NCBI GenBank assembly: GCA_964483395.1
Contig: CAZABT010000065.1
Location: 1 to 15,140 of the forward strand
Length of the DNA stretch: 15,140 bases
Origin: JAAYYM01 sp964483395
GTDB taxonomy: Bacteria > Bacillota > Clostridia > Lachnospirales > Lachnospiraceae
Direction: 5' to 3'
Numbering within the stretch: the first letter of the stretch is position 1; every line of letters starts with the position of its first letter. Of this stretch, positions 6,422-14,057 are shown one piece after another. Made by a program: the position numbers and the translations under genes. The notes below the pieces were generated by a model. The model saw nothing but the letters and a program-made list of their open reading frames with translations, had not been told where the DNA came from and ran no database searches.

Positions 6422-7303
6422 TTACTTTCCTACTGCTATTAATAAATCTACCAACCTATCCAATTCATCATTGGAATAATAATCCATTTCTATTTTGCCT
6501 TTTCCATCTCCCTTGGCATTAATACATACCTTTGTTCCAAGTGAGATTTTCATTTTTTCTTCCAAATCCCTATATAAGAAATCTAATTCCTCCTTTGTCT
6601 TCTTTTGCTTCAGAGGTTTATTCATGTCCTTTACTATTTTCTCTATATCACGAACACTTAACTTTTCATCAAACACTCTCATTGCAACCGTATACTGCAT
6701 ATCCTGATCTTCAATTGCAAGTAATGCCCTTGCATGTCCAGAAGAGATCATTTCATTGATAACCATTTGCTGTACTTCTTCATTCAATTTAAGTAAGCGC
6801 ATAGAATTCGTAACTGCTGTCCTGCTCTTAGAAACTCTTTCAGCTACTTCGTCCTGCTTTAAATTAAATTCGTTCAGAAGTCGCTTATAGGCCATTGCTT
6901 CTTCAATCGGATTTAAATTCTCTCTTTGGATGTTTTCGATCAAAGAGATTTCCATAATTTCTTGATCTGTATAGTTTTTAACAATAACCGGAACTTCCTT
7001 TAGTCCAGCCATCTTCGCAGCTCTCCATCTTCTTTCTCCTGCGATGATTTCATATCGACCATTCTTTCTATCCTGTACAACAAGCGGCTGAATAATTCCG
7101 AACTGTTTGATAGAGTCCGATAGTTCCAATAAAGCATCTTCATCGAAGTTCTTTCTAGGCTGTTCACGATTCGGCTCTACTGCCGTAATCTTCACCATTC
7201 TATCTGGAGTAACTCCTTCTTCGCTTTTCTTACCCTTTGTTTCATTTTTCGCTTCCGGTATTAATGTATCTAAACCTTTTCCTAATCCTCTTGCCATTGC
7301 CAT
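6422..7303 (-). CDS. parB: Chromosome-partitioning protein ParB (Spo0J)
   Basis: ParB binds parS, loads as a CTP-dependent sliding clamp and spreads along DNA. It stimulates ParA ATPase and recruits SMC to the origin. The 293 residues show the usual order. The N-terminus has ARGLGKGLDTLI (ParA-stimulating arginine/lysine region). The CTPase domain includes QPRKNF at 48-53 and GERRWRAA at 89-96, with ENIQRENLNPIEEA at 123-136. A helix-turn-helix lies at about 150-171 (QDEVAERVSKSRTAVTNSMR), followed by SGHARALL at 188-195. A C-terminal dimerisation domain ends in LDRLVDLLIAVGK. ATG 7303 has AAGGAG 8 bases upstream. It sits 29 bases after parA and is surely co-transcribed with it. Its binding sites lie just upstream of parA at 8169-8232. 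The length is typical. Nothing suggests the Noc paralogue, since its site and its N-terminus differ. Confidence 0.97.
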   Translation of the reverse strand: MAMARGLGKGLDTLIPEAKNETKGKKSEEGVTPDRMVKITAVEPNREQPRKNFDEDALLELSDSIKQFGIIQPLVVQDRKNGRYEIIAGERRWRAAKMAGLKEVPVIVKNYTDQEIMEISLIENIQRENLNPIEEAMAYKRLLNEFNLKQDEVAERVSKSRTAVTNSMRLLKLNEEVQQMVINEMISSGHARALLAIEDQDMQYTVAMRVFDEKLSVRDIEKIVKDMNKPLKQKKTKEELDFLYRDLEEKMKISLGTKVCINAKGDGKGKIEMDYYSNDELDRLVDLLIAVGK

Positions 7304-7332
7304 CGTTGGTTCTCCTTAAAAATGTGTTGTTA

Positions 7333-8091
7333 TCATCGACTCATTACTTCTTCTGCCAGTGCCGCATAGCTTTCAGCACCTGCAGACTTTGGATCATACA
7401 TACTAATAGGCATTCCATAGCTTGGTGCTTCTGCCAATCTAATATTTCTGGGAATAACCGTTTTATAAACATTTTGTTTTAAATGACTTTTTACGTTCTC
7501 TACTACCTGTGCAGATAAATTTGTTCTGGAATCGTACATTGTAAATACAACGCCTTCCATATCCAGTTTTGGATTCAGTCTTTCTTTTACGAGATTTACT
7601 GTATGGATTAATTGACTTAAACCTTCGAGTGCATAATACTCACATTGAATAGGAACTAATACGGTATTTGCCGTTGTCATTGCATTAACTGTCAACATAC
7701 TTAATGAGGGAGGACAATCTATCATAATATAGTCATAATCATCCTTTATCCAATCTATTTCATTTTTTAATATGTACTCTTTTTTATCCACACCAATCAT
7801 TTCAATTTCTGCCGCCGCCAAATTTACATTAGCGGGTAATATTGAGATATTTGGCATAACTTCTTTTAAAATACAATCATGTATTGAACATTCGCCCAAT
7901 AATAATTCATATATCGTATTTTCTAATTCATTTTTATCAACACCGAAACCACTTGTTGTATTTCCTTGTGGATCACTATCTATTACTAAAATCTTTTTTC
8001 CTTTTGCTGCGATTGCTGCTGAAAGATTGATTGTAGTTGTTGTTTTACCAACTCCGCCTTTTTGATTGGCAATTGCAATAATTCTTCCCAT
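7333..8091 (-). CDS. parA: Chromosome-partitioning ATPase ParA (Soj)
   Basis: ParA is a deviant-Walker ATPase that dimerises with ATP, binds DNA non-specifically and works with ParB-parS to move origins. In B. subtilis Soj it also affects DnaA. From ATG 8091 it has 252 residues. The Walker A motif KGGVGKTT is at 11-18 with the signature lysine. DSDPQGN is at 38-44. Walker B is in DYDYIMIDCPPS, and the C-terminal part has RLAEAPSYGMP. An open frame continues upstream to 8139. The start at 8091 is favoured because AAGGGAG lies about 9 bases before it and MGRIIAIANQKGG is the usual ParA beginning. A parS half-site lies next to this SD, and two parS sites lie further upstream. This hints at ParB control of the operon. 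Confidence 0.97.
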   Translation of the reverse strand: MGRIIAIANQKGGVGKTTTTINLSAAIAAKGKKILVIDSDPQGNTTSGFGVDKNELENTIYELLLGECSIHDCILKEVMPNISILPANVNLAAAEIEMIGVDKKEYILKNEIDWIKDDYDYIMIDCPPSLSMLTVNAMTTANTVLVPIQCEYYALEGLSQLIHTVNLVKERLNPKLDMEGVVFTMYDSRTNLSAQVVENVKSHLKQNVYKTVIPRNIRLAEAPSYGMPISMYDPKSAGAESYAALAEEVMSR

Positions 8092-8107
8092 ATTAATACT
8101 CTCCCTT

Positions 8108-8115
8108 TGTTTCAC
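8108..8115. promoter_or_regulatory. parS half-site beside the parA ribosome binding site
   Basis: TGTTTCAC matches the left half of parS exactly (8 of 8), but the other half is absent. It lies directly upstream of the parA SD (plus-strand complement about 8101-8107). It may be chance, or a remnant or weak ParB contact. Confidence 0.35.
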
Positions 8116-8131
8116 AATTGTTTTAAATAAA

Positions 8132-8147
8132 TGTTTCACGGTAAGGT
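8132..8147. promoter_or_regulatory. Degenerate parS-like site
   Basis: TGTTTCACG matches the first nine bases of parS, and the full 16-base alignment matches 11 of 16. It lies between the perfect parS and the parA start, inside the inferred parA leader. ParB binding is uncertain. Confidence 0.4.
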
Positions 8148-8168
8148 GTACTACATTTAGTTTTATAA

Positions 8169-8184
8169 TGTTTCACGTGAAACA
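8169..8184. promoter_or_regulatory. parS site, perfect match
   Basis: TGTTTCACGTGAAACA is the 16-base consensus palindrome bound by Firmicute ParB/Spo0J. Symmetry extends to 24 bases (8165-8188). Its right edge touches a candidate -10 box for parA. ParB loaded here would nucleate spreading near the origin and could block the promoter. Confidence 0.96.
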
Positions 8185-8214
8185 TTATCTTGTATTTTTC
8201 CATTCTTCTGTAAA
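8184..8214 (-). promoter_or_regulatory. Candidate parAB promoter between two parS sites
   Basis: On the minus strand, TTTACA (8214-8209, 5 of 6 to TTGACA) and GATAAT (8189-8184, 5 of 6 to TATAAT) are separated by 19 bases, slightly long for sigma-A. The start site would fall near 8177, inside the perfect parS. The second parS-like site lies just upstream of the -35. ParB repression is an inference. Confidence 0.45.
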
Positions 8215-8216
8215 AA

Positions 8217-8232
8217 TGTTTCACGTGAAACT
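8217..8232. promoter_or_regulatory. Second parS site, 15 of 16 match
   Basis: TGTTTCACGTGAAACT differs from the parS consensus only at the last base. It starts 48 bases from the start of the perfect site and ends 12 bases from the response regulator stop codon. Two adjacent sites are expected to load more ParB than one. Confidence 0.9.
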
Positions 8233-8243
8233 CATACACTTTA

Positions 8244-8891
8244 TCAGAAAATTTGAATTAAATTATTACGAATTGCAAATACTGCCGCTTGCGTTCTATC
8301 TGTAACCTCTATCTTCTTAAATATATTTGATAAATGATTTTTTACAGTTCTCTCACTTATCTCAAGCTTCTTAGCAATATCTCTATTTGAAAATCCTTGA
8401 GCAACCAAAATCAAAGCGCTCATCTCTCGTTTAGAAAGTCTTTCTATCTTTTCTTTATCAATATCTCTTTTTACCAATCTGGAATTTAATGCCGGTAACA
8501 AACTGGGCTGTATATAAGATTCTCCATGATAAACACAATAAATTGCTTCCTTTAATTCATCAAATCCAGAATCCTTCAAAATATATCCGTCTACACCTAT
8601 ATCAACTGCTTTTAACAAATACTCCGTTTCATTATGTATTGTTAATATAAGAACCTTAATTTTGTTATTTCTTTTACTCTTTAATGTTTCTAATACCTCT
8701 AAGCCATTTTTTCTTGGCATATTAATATCTAAAAGCAAAACATCTGCCGGAATCTTATGAATCAGAGATAAGCAATCAATCCCATCCTTTGCCTGACCAA
8801 CTATTTCAATCTCATCATCAAACTCTAACAACTGAATAATACCTTGACGAATTAATGTATGATCATCTGCAATGATAACCCTTATTGACAT
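8244..8891 (-). CDS. NarL/DegU-type response regulator
   Basis: A 215-residue two-domain transcription factor. The receiver domain (about 1-120) has the acidic pair D9-D10, the phosphoacceptor D55 in LLLDINMP, switch residue T84 and conserved K106 in ILKDSG. The LuxR/GerE helix-turn-helix domain occupies about 148-212, with LSKREMSALILVAQG and the recognition helix region SERTVKNHLSNIFKK. All key residues are present, so it should be phosphorylated and bind DNA. Its ATG overlaps the kinase stop codon by one base (TAATG), so the pair is coupled in translation and surely cognate. Its target genes cannot be told from here. The stop codon lies 12 bases from a parS site, and parA follows. Orthology to DegU is not proven. 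It is close in architecture only. Confidence 0.93.
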   Translation of the reverse strand: MSIRVIIADDHTLIRQGIIQLLEFDDEIEIVGQAKDGIDCLSLIHKIPADVLLLDINMPRKNGLEVLETLKSKRNNKIKVLILTIHNETEYLLKAVDIGVDGYILKDSGFDELKEAIYCVYHGESYIQPSLLPALNSRLVKRDIDKEKIERLSKREMSALILVAQGFSNRDIAKKLEISERTVKNHLSNIFKKIEVTDRTQAAVFAIRNNLIQIF

Positions 8892-9901
8892 TACTTTTCT
8901 CCCTTCATAATAATTGGAATGGACACATAAATCCTAGTCCCATTATGTGGCTTTGTTGTCAATTGAAAAGAACCCTTTAATATTTTCGTTCGTTCTTTCA
9001 TGATAGAAATTCCGAAACCACTTGTTCCGTCTTCCCTTTTATACTCTTTAGATTTAATTCCCTTACCATTATCTTCTACGGATACAACAACACTCTGATC
9101 TTGTATCTTAACATCAATCGTAATTCTCTTCGCGTTAGAATATTTAATGGCATTGCTCGTAGCTTCCTGAACAATTCTCACCACAGATATTAATACAATA
9201 TCATCTATATTATCATAATTTCCAGCAATATGACATACCAATTTAATTGCAGTGCTTTTCTGCATCATTTCCATCATCTGTTCAATTGCAGTTTGAAATC
9301 CAATATCATCATACGACATCGGCCGCAAATTGAAAATGGTAGCCCTTAGTTCATTAATAATGTCTTTAATACTTTTATGTATAGATTCCATCTCAAGCTT
9401 TGCACGAATTAGGTCACTATCCATATATTTCATGCAAAGTTCACTCTTATGTACCATGTGCGTAAGGTTTTGTACGATACCATCATGCAGATCTCTTGAA
9501 ATTCTTTGCTTATCCAATTCCTGCATCATTAATATAGAACTATCATCTGTTCTTTCCTGAGCAAAACTTTCCATAGCTTCAATCTTACTTAACTTATCTG
9601 CTCTTTCTTCATAATAACCAATCTTCTGCTGAATAGATTCATTCTCTTCTTCAAACAATGAAATCTCTTTTTTTAACTGTTCAATTTTACCGGTATAATC
9701 AACCTTGGTATTTCTCGGTGAAAAAACATTAAAATCAGAATCATCATTTTTTGATAACTCTTCAATACACTTTTTAGACTCTTTTATTTTCTCCTGATTT
9801 TTTTCACAAAGATTCAAAAGTCTAATTTTTTCATCATTAAATTCATTATATAAATCATCTATTATTTTTTTTAATTCATTTTCTGATTCATTTTCACTCA
9901 T
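8891..9901 (-). CDS. Soluble DegS/NarX-type sensor histidine kinase
   Basis: 336 residues from ATG 9901 (AGGTG 6 bases upstream; a GTG three codons earlier overlaps that SD and is less likely). There is no signal peptide or membrane helix, so the kinase is cytosolic. The N-terminal part (about 1-115) is highly charged and helical. It has two probable coiled-coil blocks (about 10-50 and 70-112), like the sensor part of DegS. The HisKA_3 domain follows with H139 in SRDLHDGIVQN. The HATPase domain has an N box (QEATSNAIKYSNA, about 245-257), DNGKG (277-281) and GFGISIMKER (295-304). It autophosphorylates and passes phosphate to the regulator gene it overlaps. A candidate -10 at 9944-9949 may give the pair its own promoter downstream of rsmG. 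The signal is unknown. Confidence 0.92.
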   Translation of the reverse strand: MSENESENELKKIIDDLYNEFNDEKIRLLNLCEKNQEKIKESKKCIEELSKNDDSDFNVFSPRNTKVDYTGKIEQLKKEISLFEEENESIQQKIGYYEERADKLSKIEAMESFAQERTDDSSILMMQELDKQRISRDLHDGIVQNLTHMVHKSELCMKYMDSDLIRAKLEMESIHKSIKDIINELRATIFNLRPMSYDDIGFQTAIEQMMEMMQKSTAIKLVCHIAGNYDNIDDIVLISVVRIVQEATSNAIKYSNAKRITIDVKIQDQSVVVSVEDNGKGIKSKEYKREDGTSGFGISIMKERTKILKGSFQLTTKPHNGTRIYVSIPIIMKGEK

Positions 9902-9943
9902 ATTTTTCACCTATATAGGAAAAACAAATTGTCATTAACATAT

Positions 9944-9949
9944 ATCATA
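9944..9949 (-). promoter_or_regulatory. Candidate -10 element for the histidine kinase-regulator pair
   Basis: TATGAT on the minus strand, in the same 12-base context (TAGTGTATGATA, 9954-9943) found before the carboxypeptidase gene. The start site would be near 9937, about 36 bases before the kinase ATG. The region 17 bases upstream (TTTCCT, inside the rsmG end) is a poor -35. Evidence is weak. Confidence 0.35.
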
Positions 9950-9959
9950 CACTACTTCT

Positions 9960-10691
9960 TTATTTAAGGAAAGAACCAATTGGTTCCTTTGCAGGTATTC
10001 CTGCTTTTCTTGGATATTTTAAATCAGTCTTTTTTATTTTATGAATACAAATCAATTTTCTGTTATACTCTGTACCCGGTAACTGAAAGGCATCTACCCG
10101 ATCTAATATTCCGCCACATTGTTCAATTGCACCTTTGGCCTCATTAATTTCTTTATCACCCGTTTCGGATTTATAAGAGATAAAATATCCATCCTGTTTT
10201 ACAAAAGGAATACAATATTCACTCAATGTTGCCAAATTTGCAACTGCTCTTGAAACACAGATATCGTATTGCTCTCTATGATTTTTCATTTTTGCTAAGT
10301 CTTCTGCACGGCCATGAACAGCAGCTACATCTTTCAAATCCAATTCACATATTACATGATTTAAAAACTTGACCCTTTTATTTAAGGAATCCGCTAATAA
10401 AATAGAAGTTTCAGGAAAAGCAATTTTAATAGGAATTCCCGGAAATCCTGCACCGGTACCCAAATCAATCACTTTCTGATTCTCCATTTGAATCACTCTT
10501 ACAATAGAAAGACTGTCAACAAAGTGTTTTTCTATCACTTCGTCAAATTCTGTGATTGCTGTAAGATTCATAAAAGAATTCCACTCAAGCAATATTTCAT
10601 AAAACCGAATAAACTGATCTCTTTGCTTTTGGTTCAATACAATCTTAAAATCATCTAAGGCTTGATCAAATTTTTTTAAATCATATTTCAT
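9960..10691 (-). CDS. rsmG: 16S rRNA (guanine527-N7)-methyltransferase RsmG (GidB)
   Basis: RsmG methylates N7 of G527 (E. coli numbering) in the 530 loop of 16S rRNA using SAM. From ATG 10691 it has 243 residues, the usual size. The SAM-binding motif VIDLGTGAGFPGIPIKI spans about 74-90. LLADSLNKRVKFL gives the acidic ribose-binding strand region, and SRAVANL near 147-153 is a family signature. N-terminal WNSFMNLTAIT is also typical. It overlaps the 3' end of mnmG by 11 bases, so translation is probably coupled. The SD is poor: AAAGG lies 15 bases upstream. A GTG at 10703 is an alternative start but sits too near AAGGAT. Loss of RsmG gives low-level streptomycin resistance in several bacteria. 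Nothing here suggests loss. Confidence 0.95.
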   Translation of the reverse strand: MKYDLKKFDQALDDFKIVLNQKQRDQFIRFYEILLEWNSFMNLTAITEFDEVIEKHFVDSLSIVRVIQMENQKVIDLGTGAGFPGIPIKIAFPETSILLADSLNKRVKFLNHVICELDLKDVAAVHGRAEDLAKMKNHREQYDICVSRAVANLATLSEYCIPFVKQDGYFISYKSETGDKEINEAKGAIEQCGGILDRVDAFQLPGTEYNRKLICIHKIKKTDLKYPRKAGIPAKEPIGSFLK

Positions 10692-12591
10692 GAGAGGTAC
10701 CACTATCCTTTAAGTGTTTTCCATATTGTTCCATATAAACAAGCAGTACAGAAATATCAGCAGGAGAGACTCCTGATATTCTGGAAGCTTGACCAATCGA
10801 GACCGGCTGATAGGATATCAATTTCTGTCTTGCTTCAATTCTTAAGCTTTTTATATCGTGGTAATCAATATCCTTTGGAATCTTTCTATTTTCCAATCTC
10901 TTAAACTGAGCAACCTGACTCTGTTGTCTCTTAATATAACCTTCATATTTAATATTAATATCAATCTGTTCGATCACATCTCTCGGTAATATTTTTCTTT
11001 CTCGATCTAAGGGTGCCAATATCTCATAAGATAATTCAGGTCTTCTAATCAACTCTGCCAAATCAGTACCAGTCTTCAACGGTGTACTTTCATAGCTTTC
11101 CAAAAAATCCTGTACATCCTTAGAAGCACCAATGATTACTTTTTGCAATCGCTCAATTTCTTCATTGATCTGGCGTTCCTTCAAACAAAGCTGATCATAT
11201 TGTTCCTGACTGATCAGTCCTATTTCATATCCCTTCTTACGAAGACGTAAATCAGCATTATCCTGTCTCAACAATAATCTGTATTCCGCTCTGCTGGTCA
11301 TCATACGGTATGGTTCAAAACTTTCCTTTGTAACCAAATCATCAATCAAAACACCTATATAAGCTTCTGATCGATCTAACGTAATACAATCTCTTCCAAG
11401 TACACTTAATGCTGCATTCATTCCTGCTATCAATCCCTGTGCTGCAGCCTCTTCATATCCTGAACTTCCATTAAACTGTCCACCACTGAAAAGATTTTTA
11501 ATATTCTTAAACTCCAATGTTGGATTTAATTGACGTGGATTAATACAATCATATTCTATTGCATATGCATTTCTGACGATTTTACAATTTTCCAAACCCG
11601 GAACTGTCCGATACATTTTCAACTGCACATCCTCAGGTAAAGAACTGGACATTCCACCTACATACATTTCATTGGTATGAATACCTTCCGGTTCCAAAAA
11701 AACCTGATGACAATCCTTGTCTGCAAACTTAACTACCTTGTCTTCAATCGATGGACAATACCTCGGACCAGTACCTTCTATCACGCCTGCATATATTGGT
11801 GAACGATCTAAATTATTCCGAATAATTTCATGTGTCTTTTCATTGGTATAAGTCAGCCAGCAGGAAACTTGATCCTTTTGTATATCTTCCGGATCTGTAG
11901 AAAAAGAAAAAGGTACAATTCTCTCATCCCCGAACTGTTCTGTCATTTTAGAAAAATCTATACTTTTCCGATCCATTCTTGCAGGTGTTCCAGTTTTAAA
12001 TCGAAATAACTCAATTCCAAGTTCTCTTAAAGAATCAGACAAGCTGTTTGCAGCCTGTAATCCATTTGGACCTGTATGAGTAATTGCTTCACCACACAGA
12101 CATCTTGCCTTTAAATAGGTACCGGTACATAAAACAACTGCCTTTGCTTCATAAGTAGTACCTGTATAAGACTTAACTCCTTTGATAACATGATCCTCTG
12201 CAAGCAGCTCTACAACTTCTGCTTGTTTAATTGTCAGATTAATCTGCTCTTCTAAAACCTTTCTCATACTACGTGTATAATCAGATTTATCTGCTTGTGC
12301 ACGCAAAGAATGAACAGCCGGTCCCTTTGACAGATTCAACATTTTAGACTGTATGAATGTTTTATCTATATTTTTGCCCATTTCTCCGCCAAGTGCATCT
12401 ATCTCTCTTACTAGATGACCCTTAGAACTTCCTCCAATATTTGGATTACATGGCATTAAAGCAATACTGTCAACACTGACTGTAAATATAATCGTATTCA
12501 ATCCAAGTCTTGCTGCCGCCAAAGCTGCTTCACAACCGGCATGACCTGCACCGACAACTACCACATCATATTGTTCCTTTAGTTCATTCAT
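10681..12591 (-). CDS. mnmG: tRNA uridine-5-carboxymethylaminomethyl synthase subunit MnmG (GidA)
   Basis: MnmG is the FAD-dependent partner of MnmE. The heterotetramer installs carboxymethylaminomethyl or aminomethyl groups at C5 of wobble uridine-34. The 636 residues match the family length. The Rossmann FAD motif GAGHAGCEAA begins at G14. MPCNPNIGGSSKGHLVREID at 46-65 includes catalytic C48. CTGTYL is near 155-160 and FKTGTPAR near 198-205. PRYCPSIEDKV includes the second conserved cysteine C279. The LNPTLEFKN and FSGGQFNGSSGYEEAAAQGL blocks and a helical C-terminal tRNA/MnmE-binding part complete it. ATG 12591 has AGGTGG about 9 bases upstream. It follows mnmE by 22 bases and overlaps rsmG. 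All key residues are intact. Confidence 0.98.
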   Translation of the reverse strand: MNELKEQYDVVVVGAGHAGCEAALAAARLGLNTIIFTVSVDSIALMPCNPNIGGSSKGHLVREIDALGGEMGKNIDKTFIQSKMLNLSKGPAVHSLRAQADKSDYTRSMRKVLEEQINLTIKQAEVVELLAEDHVIKGVKSYTGTTYEAKAVVLCTGTYLKARCLCGEAITHTGPNGLQAANSLSDSLRELGIELFRFKTGTPARMDRKSIDFSKMTEQFGDERIVPFSFSTDPEDIQKDQVSCWLTYTNEKTHEIIRNNLDRSPIYAGVIEGTGPRYCPSIEDKVVKFADKDCHQVFLEPEGIHTNEMYVGGMSSSLPEDVQLKMYRTVPGLENCKIVRNAYAIEYDCINPRQLNPTLEFKNIKNLFSGGQFNGSSGYEEAAAQGLIAGMNAALSVLGRDCITLDRSEAYIGVLIDDLVTKESFEPYRMMTSRAEYRLLLRQDNADLRLRKKGYEIGLISQEQYDQLCLKERQINEEIERLQKVIIGASKDVQDFLESYESTPLKTGTDLAELIRRPELSYEILAPLDRERKILPRDVIEQIDINIKYEGYIKRQQSQVAQFKRLENRKIPKDIDYHDIKSLRIEARQKLISYQPVSIGQASRISGVSPADISVLLVYMEQYGKHLKDSGTSHEI

Positions 12592-12613
12592 AATCTATCG
12601 CCACCTGCATCAA

Positions 12614-13990
12614 TTATTTTCCCATACAAAATTTAGAAAATATCTCATTTACCAAATCTTCATTTACCTGTTCTCCAATGATATAACATACAGAAGAATA
12701 TGCATTCATCAAATCAATAGAATAAAAATCCTCCGGCATATTATTCTGAATGCTCTTTTGAACCAATTTCAAACTATTAACTGTTTCTTCCAATGCATTT
12801 TTCTGTCTGATATTAGTAATTAATACTTCATCATTATAACTTATCCTCTGATGAATAAACATATCCTTAATCAAATCTTCAAATTCTTTAATTCCTGTCC
12901 TATTTTTTGCAGAAACAGAAAGAACTGTTTTTCCGGATAGATTTCTAATCTCTGCTTCTGTTATTTTTGTTTCCAAATCTGTCTTATTAAGTAATACAAT
13001 CGCATCTTTATCCTTGATCATTTGAATGATTTCAAAATCATTTTCATCAAGCTTCATTGACGCATCTACAATATATATAATTAAGTCAGCCTCATCAGCA
13101 TATTTCTTTGCGCGCTCTACACCGATCTTCTCTACAAGATCTTCTGTCATTCTAATACCGGCTGTATCTAATAATCTCAAAGTAATGCCATTTAAATAAA
13201 TGGTTTCTTCCAATACATCTCTGGTTGTGCCTGCAATATCAGTAACAATAGCACGTTCTTCACCAGCCATAATATTTAATAAGGAAGATTTTCCTACATT
13301 TGGTTTTCCTACAATAACTGTTTTTATGCCTTCTTGTAATATCCTGCCATTATAAAAAGAAAGAGATAAATGCTGTAATTCTTCTATTATTTTTTGAATA
13401 ATAACAGATAATTGATCACGATATCCATCCAGACTAATATGTTCAGGATCATCTAAAGCAGATTCTATCAATGCAATTTCATATAAAAGCTTTTCCTTAA
13501 TCTGAATCATCCTGTCATACAAAGAACCTTTGATTTGACGAACAGAATTTTCCATTGCCAATTCATTTTTAGAATGAATTAAATCAATGACTGCTTCCGC
13601 CTTTGTCAAATCAATTCTTCCATTTAAAAAAGCACGTTTTGTAAATTCTCCAGGTTCAGCAGGTCTGGCACCATTTATAATAACAAGCTCCAATATTCTT
13701 TTCATGACAAATGTTCCGCCATGGCAGTCTATTTCTATTGTATCCTCAGTTGTAAAACTATTTGGCGCCTTCATAATTAACAACATGACTTCATCAATTA
13801 ATTGATCACCATCATAAATAAAACCATAATGTATTGTATGGCTTTTCATTTCAGATACTTTTTTATTGGATTTTGATTGAAATAAGCTGTCTGCTATTTT
13901 AATAGAATCTTCACCGCTGATTCTGATGATCCCAATTCCGGAATCTGTCATACCGGTAGCAATTGCAGCAATTGTATCAAATTGATTCAT
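12614..13990 (-). CDS. mnmE: tRNA modification GTPase MnmE (TrmE)
   Basis: MnmE is a K+-dependent GTPase that dimerises on GTP binding and acts with MnmG in wobble-uridine modification. From ATG 13990 it has 458 residues, as expected. The N-terminal formyl-THF-binding domain (1-118) contains DTIAAIATGMTDSGIGIIRISG-type sequence and EIDCHGG near 86-92. A helical domain carries an inserted G domain. G1 GKPNVGKS is at 228-235, the G2/K-loop TDIAGTTRD at 250-258, G3 DTAG at 275-278 and G4 NKTD at 335-338. The C-terminus is FCMGK with the catalytic cysteine C455 (usual CIGK). An open frame begins at 14023, but that start lies within a hairpin. GGTGA lies 4 bases before 13990. It leads the mnmE-mnmG-rsmG run. 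Confidence 0.97.
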   Translation of the reverse strand: MNQFDTIAAIATGMTDSGIGIIRISGEDSIKIADSLFQSKSNKKVSEMKSHTIHYGFIYDGDQLIDEVMLLIMKAPNSFTTEDTIEIDCHGGTFVMKRILELVIINGARPAEPGEFTKRAFLNGRIDLTKAEAVIDLIHSKNELAMENSVRQIKGSLYDRMIQIKEKLLYEIALIESALDDPEHISLDGYRDQLSVIIQKIIEELQHLSLSFYNGRILQEGIKTVIVGKPNVGKSSLLNIMAGEERAIVTDIAGTTRDVLEETIYLNGITLRLLDTAGIRMTEDLVEKIGVERAKKYADEADLIIYIVDASMKLDENDFEIIQMIKDKDAIVLLNKTDLETKITEAEIRNLSGKTVLSVSAKNRTGIKEFEDLIKDMFIHQRISYNDEVLITNIRQKNALEETVNSLKLVQKSIQNNMPEDFYSIDLMNAYSSVCYIIGEQVNEDLVNEIFSKFCMGK

Positions 13991-14013
13991 TACGTCACCA
14001 TATAAAAGAAAGG

Positions 14014-14053
14014 AAAGGAACAAAGAGTCCGCTCGCGAACTCTTTATTCCTTT
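14014..14053 (-). terminator. Strong hairpin, terminator-like, between jag and mnmE
   Basis: A stem of 15 bp (one G-T) with three more inner pairs and a CGAG loop spans 40 bases. It begins 4 bases after the jag stop codon. The following minus-strand sequence is CCTTTCTTTTAT, T-rich but broken by C, so termination may be partial. mnmE starts 24 bases further on with no room for a promoter in between. Confidence 0.7.
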
Positions 14054-14057
14054 AATA

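Noticed and set aside
6422..7303. Noc (ParB paralogue) instead of ParB
   Set aside because: It directly follows parA, parS sites (not the Noc site ATTTCCCGGGAAAT) are adjacent, and no membrane-binding Noc N-terminus is seen.
8092..8139. Longer ParA start at 8139
   Set aside because: It runs through the leader with parS half-sites and the real SD, and ParA normally begins at the residues encoded from 8091.
13991..14023. Longer MnmE start at 14023
   Set aside because: It lies inside the hairpin after jag, has no SD, and MnmE normally begins near the ATG at 13990.
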